Part shown: positions 58,601 through 64,000 of the stretch, in pieces
How the letters are laid out: each line of letters begins with the position of its first letter
Numbering within the stretch: the stretch's first letter is position 1
Origin: Clitopilus passeckerianus
Taxonomy: Eukaryota > Basidiomycota > Agaricomycetes > Agaricales > Entolomataceae
Direction of reading: 5' to 3'
Length of the DNA stretch: 64,000 nucleotides
NCBI GenBank assembly: GCA_944990035.1
Contig: CALYLX010000073.1
Span: 1-64,000 of the forward strand
Program-made: the position numbers and the translations under genes
Notes under the pieces: generated by a model
What the model was told of the DNA's origin: nothing
Database searches by the model: none
What the model saw: only the letters and a program-made list of their open reading frames with translations

Positions 58601-60255
58601 TTTCAATCACTCAACTAATCCTAAACGTTGTGGAAATTAGCTTTCCATGTATCGGAACCAGTACCTGTGCTCAAGACAGCACGGTGACACAAAGGTGACA
58701 TTTAACGGGGATATTTACTTGTAGAAGTAAAATAGTGTAACCGGTACTCTAGATTGAAATGAAAATTAAATATCGTTCGAATCCACCTAGCTAATGTCAA
58801 GAAACCACAAGACTGCCCAACCCCCTGAAAGCACAAGCGGCTATGCTACCAGTCAATATGGGCCGATTGGAAGAGATGTACGCCTCCTGTAATCCGTTCA
58901 AATTGACTGATATCTACGTTACCCTATCCCAAACGATGTAACCATTTCTCACTCGATCCAAAATCTACTATATGCACACTTTTCGCCTCAAATCGACTGC
59001 CATCGACTAACTCGATTTTGGCAGATTTCACACGATTTCAACATATTCACTCTTCACTGGGGGTTACCTTTTGATGGGTCCGAAAACATTCTTGCATTTT
59101 TGCACGAAACTCATCAAGAACTTGCTTAAACCTGTACAAAAGCGTATAGTACTAGTCTATACGATCTCTAGCGATTTTATGAGGAACTGACTGAGTAAGG
59201 GTCAATCCAAATTGGGTGTATCAAAACCTGATGGATGACTGTACTTCCTTCACAGGACGAGTACCAGTCCTCTGTCCGGCTTGAGTTTTGGACATGCCAT
59301 CGTCTAAATAATAGTTTACTGGAATATGGTCCCGTGTATGACCCTTACCCACAGAAAAGACTCGAAAATGATTATATCGTGAATTTCTTTCGCTTTTACC
59401 CGATTTGGCGTAAGGCGGAGATAAGGAAATGTGCACAAGTATCCTAGATATGTTTACGGTTTGGATTTCTAGACCCAAATTCGGCGACCCTTGATCGGCT
59501 GTCAGTTTAGAACAGATATGTAGCTTTCTAAAGTTACGGGAAGTCATCCAATCTCAGTCGCTCTAAGCAAGGTTTTCTCAAGCTAAATAATTTGAATGAT
59601 TAAGAATGGACGTACCTTGATATGTATGGCCTTCGAGGCAGCAGGGATGTCGGCGATCGACACAATCTTCCGCTGCATGGAAAGAGACTTTGACCCCCAC
59701 AACTCGACCTGGCGCTGAACAGAACTCCCAATTCATCGCTGTCCGAGTAGCCGACTTGGTTTAAATGTCACCACTCTTCTCAACGACGCCCGTGGCTCAA
59801 GATTGAGCACTACTGAATCCACCACTGACTCTTGAAGGCGGCTGTTTAAACCACATTTGCTCCAGGGGATGACACTCTTTTGTCAATGATACAGTACAAA
59901 GGAGCCAGTATGTAGTGCACAGCGCGCCACCATCGCCTCCGACTCGCAACTCGCCATGCCGATCTTAGGTAACCGAGGCATAATTCGCGTCCGGATGTCG
60001 GACGTCAACTTCACTTTTCAAGAACATGAAAAAATTGAAGGTTCAACCATTCATGTTGGAGGATATTGTGCTATTGTTCTCGTGGGTTAGCTGACCCCTT
60101 CAATTTCATACCTAGCCCAAGCAAATATTGTCACCAGGCCGTCAACATTAAACGTTTATCAAGTCAACTCGATGAGGCAATAGTACTATGTTCCACAAGA
60201 GTATGTAGTTTAGTTCATATCAAGAGCCTGCAAGGCGTTAGATGCAAAAGCACCT
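55601..60255. other. Gene-poor region of about 4.6 kb
   Basis: Only short frames occur. It includes a CA-rich patch near 56650, a 16-bp inverted repeat around 56812-56916, several near-repeats of TGACAACGAC near 56255-56390, and an AT-rich part (57350-58760). No transposase, reverse transcriptase or RNA gene was recognised. Confidence 0.4.
56812..56916. repeat. Perfect 16-bp inverted repeat
   Basis: AGAAACCTGTTATACC (56812-56827) is repeated as its exact reverse complement at 56901-56916, enclosing 73 bp that contain further CCGGTTTC/GAAACC-like half-sites. It could be a small MITE-like element or a transcript hairpin. Confidence 0.6.
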
Positions 60256-61525
60256 TCAGGAGGAGCGCTTCCAGAATCTAGGTATCGAAATCTTTAGGAA
60301 CCACCCTGTCACCCATCCGAGAGCCTGTCCCAATGCATTGGTATCGGTACGAGGAGGAGGGTTAGAGCCCCAAATCCTTACTCCCTCCTTGAGACTCAAT
60401 GGTGCCTTGGGGTCAGCATTCTTCACTATGCCTGCAAGCATTTCACGGGCAGCTGTCGCAGAAGGTCGATCCGAAGGAATTTCCGCCGTCATTGACTGGA
60501 CCAACGGTTCGATGCATTCAAGGCCAGTATAGTTCTATACGTAGTCAGGCTGAGTTAAAGATCCGCTGAGGAATATACATACCTCAAGAAGGCGCGTTTT
60601 GAAGGTGTTGCCCAGCTGATAGATATCAAGCTTGAACGGGTTATATTGAAGAGTTTGACTGCCGGAACGAAACTCTGGGACGGTTCTATCTTGTCCGACG
60701 ATGCCGTCCACGAGGGGGTTTGAATTCGAGGAATCAGCAAATACAGCAAGCTCGAAGTCGATGAAGTAATAATGCATCTGTATCGTTGAACGCGAAACAA
60801 ACTTGATGGGCTTCACGCCGTCCTGGGTCCATGGACGCGCAAAGTGCCAACCTTTTGGGATCAACTTGGATGTGTCCATCATCAGGTTGCGCCAGCATGC
60901 ATCTCTGCCGAACGAGTTTAGTAAAGAGTTCAAAACTGAGTTTTTCAACCGTCTACCTGTGTGCCATATCGTGCTGGTGTATGAACTCCAAGCCCTGTGA
61001 CTGTTATTAGAAATCACAACTCACGACAGAAAAATACCGAACGAACCTCTAAGAATTGACTTATAGCTTCCAAGACCTCTCCCATGTTCCCAAATTGTGG
61101 ATCATCGAAAAGTCGCAAATAAGGCATAACTGCAATACGATCCTCGGTATCCGGAAGCGGTATGAAGTCAATGACCGGAACAACTCGGCTTGTTGGTTCA
61201 GAGTCGCCCTCCATTGAAAGTTCACGAATATTCATGTTTTCTTCTGATTTCATGAGCTTTAGGCAAACTTTCTGCTTGTCAGAGATCTGAATGGCATCCA
61301 TGACACCCCTTTGCTGAGAGGTGTAGAGATGAGTCTTGGCCCAATGAATGGCAGTGGACTTACAGAGAGAGGAATCAGCTCTTCTTTGTTCTTAAGCTTC
61401 CTGTCAGGTTTATACCGAGATCGCAACTGAAAGCCCTGTTCCTTCAAGAAGTTATAATGCTGACTCCAGAATTGTTCATGAGGCCGAAGTTGCTGGCCAG
61501 TGTCGCCTGAGGATACACCTGCCAT
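60256..61525 (-). CDS. Agaricomycete-type protein kinase with DFE motif
   Basis: Minus-strand exons are 61525-61364, 61313-61047, 60994-60957, 60904-60583 and 60534-60256, giving 355 residues. The architecture follows a kinase-like family widespread in Agaricomycetes: an N-terminal EQFWSQHYNFLKEQGFQLRS, then SRVVPVIDFIPLPD, IAVMPYLR, FIHQHDMAHRDACWRNLMMD, YYFIDFELAVF, DRTVPEFR, DIYQLGN and IPSDRPSA. The catalytic HRD and Asn are present, but DFG is DFE and the N-lobe lacks a clear glycine loop and VAIK lysine. It may be a poor or atypical kinase. The start at 61525 matches the family N-terminus. The C-terminal 60 residues after the kinase fold carry an amphipathic end. It is unrelated in sequence detail to kinases K1-K4 around it. 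Confidence 0.82.
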
Positions 61526-62038
61526 CTTCTCGGCGTCTGAGCTGGGACTTCGACACCACAGTACAGACGAGGTCAAAATCCAGAGGCAACATTCTCGTTG
61601 ACGTTCAGGTGGCTGTTGTGAGCCGATTATGTCATCACAAGGGCCAGGCCGAATTTGCATGGTGTTGACAGCTTGAAGGGTCTTTTGATCGGTTCCTTTG
61701 ATGTGATGGTATCAAGACAGAACTTGCGTTGCACAGGAAATCCATCCAGATACCAACTGACGTGGACCCACAAACTTGGATGGATCGTGACATGCACCAA
61801 GGGGGTTCACGAACCATACGCATTGTTCCGTTTTGTGGTTCAGTCATGACAAGGCCGTTCCCAATTCGAGCTCCACATCGGCCCTTTTGCTGGATCTGAG
61901 CTCAAAATCTTCTGCCATGTTCCTGGGCTTTTGACACCGATTATGTTTACACTCATTTGACGGATCGCTGACACTTATATTCGTCGCTAGCGACTTCGGC
62001 GCTCCTTTCATAGGAATTGCTCTTCATTGACGACTCTA
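61526..62038. other. Divergent promoter, DFE kinase and K4
   Basis: About 510 bp between two divergent start codons. A minus-strand stretch (reading WYLDGFPVQRKFCLDTITS) could be part of an upstream exon or a fragment of another gene, but I cannot place a start or splice sites. Confidence 0.4.
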
Positions 62039-64000
62039 ATGGCCACGACAGAGCCACGGCGCAACTTTTTTCAGCGATTGTTGAGCAAACTCAGCCAATC
62101 ACAAGATGCGGCAGTAATCGACAGTAACAATGACAGCGCTTTCTTGCAGGTGCAACAAACGCTAGAAGAATTCATCACAGCTTACAACGATGAGAAAGAC
62201 ATCAAGCTAAAGATGGAATTCTCAGCTAATCTCGACGAGTAAGCAAATGCTTTCTCCCGTTTACACCATCCTTGACGATGAGGAAGCTGCAAGAGAAGCT
62301 TCGCCGCACTCAGGGAGAAGAGGTAAACAAGGACAACGTGTTTACCCATTTGACTGCTTTCTGACCTATGCCGACGTAGATCATCGAAGAAAGCAGCCGA
62401 ATGGACCGAGCTCTTAGCGTCAATTCAATTGGAGAGCGAAATCTTCAAGGTCGGCCTAGCATTTCTAGTTTCGAACGCAATGCTTAGTAGTCGGCTATGT
62501 CGTTAACAGTCCGAGTCTCAGAAAGTCGGGATGCACAACGAAATGGCGTAAGGGTTCTCATTCCCCTCAACCTGACTCATGGTCTGCTAAAGGAGCAACG
62601 TAGTCGGGTAGCAGGACTATGGGAAGATTTGTAAGTTATGAAGCCTTGGTCCGCTGCGAATTTTGAATAACCTCACGTTTAGGACGGCAGAGTGGAAGTG
62701 AGATTATCTCCCCTATATTCCCCAGCCTAGCAAGAACAGTTTACCGAAGCCAATACATGTTAGAATTCGACCGCATGCCGGACTCCTCAGGATGAAGTAC
62801 AGCGATGGATGTTCGACGACAAATACAGAAACACGCAAGAATATAGAAGAGATGAAAAAGGCCGAACGAACCTTGCGTATGTTGTACCGCAAGTTAGTAG
62901 TAAACACTATGAACCCACAAATTTCACGACGTCGAATTGAAGAGTTGGCATTTAACCCAGGTAGCTATTGAGACCATTCGCTACCTAAGATTTGGTCTGA
63001 ATATTTCTAGCTGACGTCAAATGGTTAAAAGCGAAGGAGGTTGGGAGAGGATCAGCCGGAATTGTTCACTCAATTGTCTTGCAAGATCACTCACTGGAGG
63101 ACGAAGAGGCGGTATTCGCTGTAAAGGAGATTGTATACCACAGCAACATTCAACGATTCATAAATTTGAAGAAGGAATACGAGCTCTTCGTTAAGGCAAG
63201 GCATCAGCATGTAGTGGCGGTAGTGGGTAAGTGGGATTTATTGCAAACTTGAATTCGAGTTGAGCCTGAGATCTTGAGCTAGCGTTCACGCACGAAGACG
63301 GGATAGGAAGCATATTCATGGAGTATATGTCGGGCGGTGACTTGAGAACTTTGATTCACTACAACGGTGCAGTTGGGGAAAGGGAGTCGAAGCCTATGCT
63401 GAGGCAGATTCTCCTTGGCATTCAATACCTTCATAAGAACCGAATTGTCCATCGGGATATCAAGTCCGCAAACATTCTTGTTGGACTTGAAGGTTGTGTC
63501 AAGATAGGAGATTTTAGCTCAGCCAAAGGTATATATGGTTAAAACACCGTCTACCACTATTTTAAAGACTTTTCATAGATATGTCTACTCATCCGACCAA
63601 TCCTCCGAGCGAAACGTCCGGCGGAACCTCATTTTGGATGTCCCCAGAATTGGCTTGTGGAGACGAGCTCAAAAAGAAAAACCCCTATAAGACGGATGTT
63701 TGGAGCTTTGGTTGTATCATCGTCGAGGTGCTGAGCGGAAGAACTCCGTGGATGGAAAAGAACAGAATGTTCGATTCGAAGGAAGAAGAGAGGAGGTTCA
63801 ATGAGATTAAACACCTTGTAAGTCTTGAAATCGCTTCCACTCTCGAATGTGCCTCACCTCGCTTTACGACGGCTAGCTCTACACGATGGGTAGGAAAATG
63901 GTCAAAATCAAATCCCCACCTGTGCCCAGACTTATGACGAAAGACGGCCGAGCGGTCCTTGCAAAGATTTTTGTGGCCTCTGAGCGACGGGTTGAGGTCG
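62039..64000 (+). CDS. Cluster kinase K4 (partial): DFS-type kinase
   Basis: The gene runs off the window. The first exon (62039-62238) gives N-terminal helices (FLQVQQTLEEFITAYNDEKD) matching K1-K3 at low identity. Several short exons lie between 62280 and 62962. Kinase exons are 63011-63236, 63283-63528, 63579-63817 and 63877 to beyond 64000. Motifs are GRGSAGIVHS, FAVKEI, FMEYMSGGDL, HRDIKSANIL, DFS in place of DFG, FWMSPELA and DVWSFGCIIVEVL. Of the four paralogues it is the one closest to ordinary MAPKKK-like kinases. The start at 62039 is the first ATG matching the family; the TTG-led extension upstream is not used. The C-terminal helices are still missing at the window end. Confidence 0.75.

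Noticed and set aside
1..64000. CRISPR array, bacterial operon or integrated virus
   Set aside because: No regular direct repeats with spacers, no closely packed intron-free genes and no viral structural or polymerase genes were found.

Overview
The window looks like a nuclear chromosome segment of an agaricomycete (mushroom-forming) basidiomycete. Protein genes are cut by many 45-80 nt GT-AG introns. It carries a DUF6699 protein and a 'YYFIDF'-type protein kinase, families I know mainly from Agaricomycetes, plus ordinary eukaryotic housekeeping genes and an intron-containing tRNA-Pro. All gene models were spliced by eye from the sequence; no search was run.

Layout. 0.7-9.3 kb: PER1/PGAP3 (GPI-anchor remodelling), a DUF6699 protein, tRNA-Pro(UGG) and a PMC1/PMCA-type calcium ATPase. 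9.3-14.6 kb: no recognisable gene. 14.6-24.1 kb: RAE1/GLE2 mRNA-export factor, trehalose-6-phosphate synthase, ribosomal stalk protein P0 (one 172-nt intron has C/D-snoRNA-like elements) and a large PPR-like protein with a mitochondrial-type N-terminus. 24.1-28.5 kb: a small SRA/YDG-domain gene, then an APC/LAT-type amino-acid permease on the other strand. 29.4-30.2 kb: a small secreted protein. 31.8-36.7 kb: an RSM1/NIPA C3HC zinc-finger protein and a DBP6/DDX51 DEAD-box helicase, convergent. 36.9-42.4 kb: two tandem IucA/IucC-type (NIS) siderophore synthetases. 42.8-46.0 kb: an Inn1/Fic1-like C2 protein and an SFK1/FRAG1 membrane protein, convergent. 47.3-64 kb: four paralogous kinases with a shared N-terminal helical region on the plus strand (the last runs off the window), one agaricomycete-type kinase on the minus strand, and a roughly 5-kb gene-poor stretch.

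Three things deserve attention. First, the SRA gene and the 3' end of the neighbouring permease lie in a sharply bounded tract of about 2.1 kb that has almost lost CpG (six by my count between 24421 and 26520, against about twenty in the next 300 bp). This is the footprint expected of long-term cytosine methylation or of foreign origin, and it sits on a gene for a domain that binds methylated DNA. Second, the tandem NIS synthetases indicate a citrate- or carboxylate-type siderophore route. Third, the local kinase family replaces DFG with DLD or DFS and couples the kinase fold to an unrecognised N-terminal helical region.
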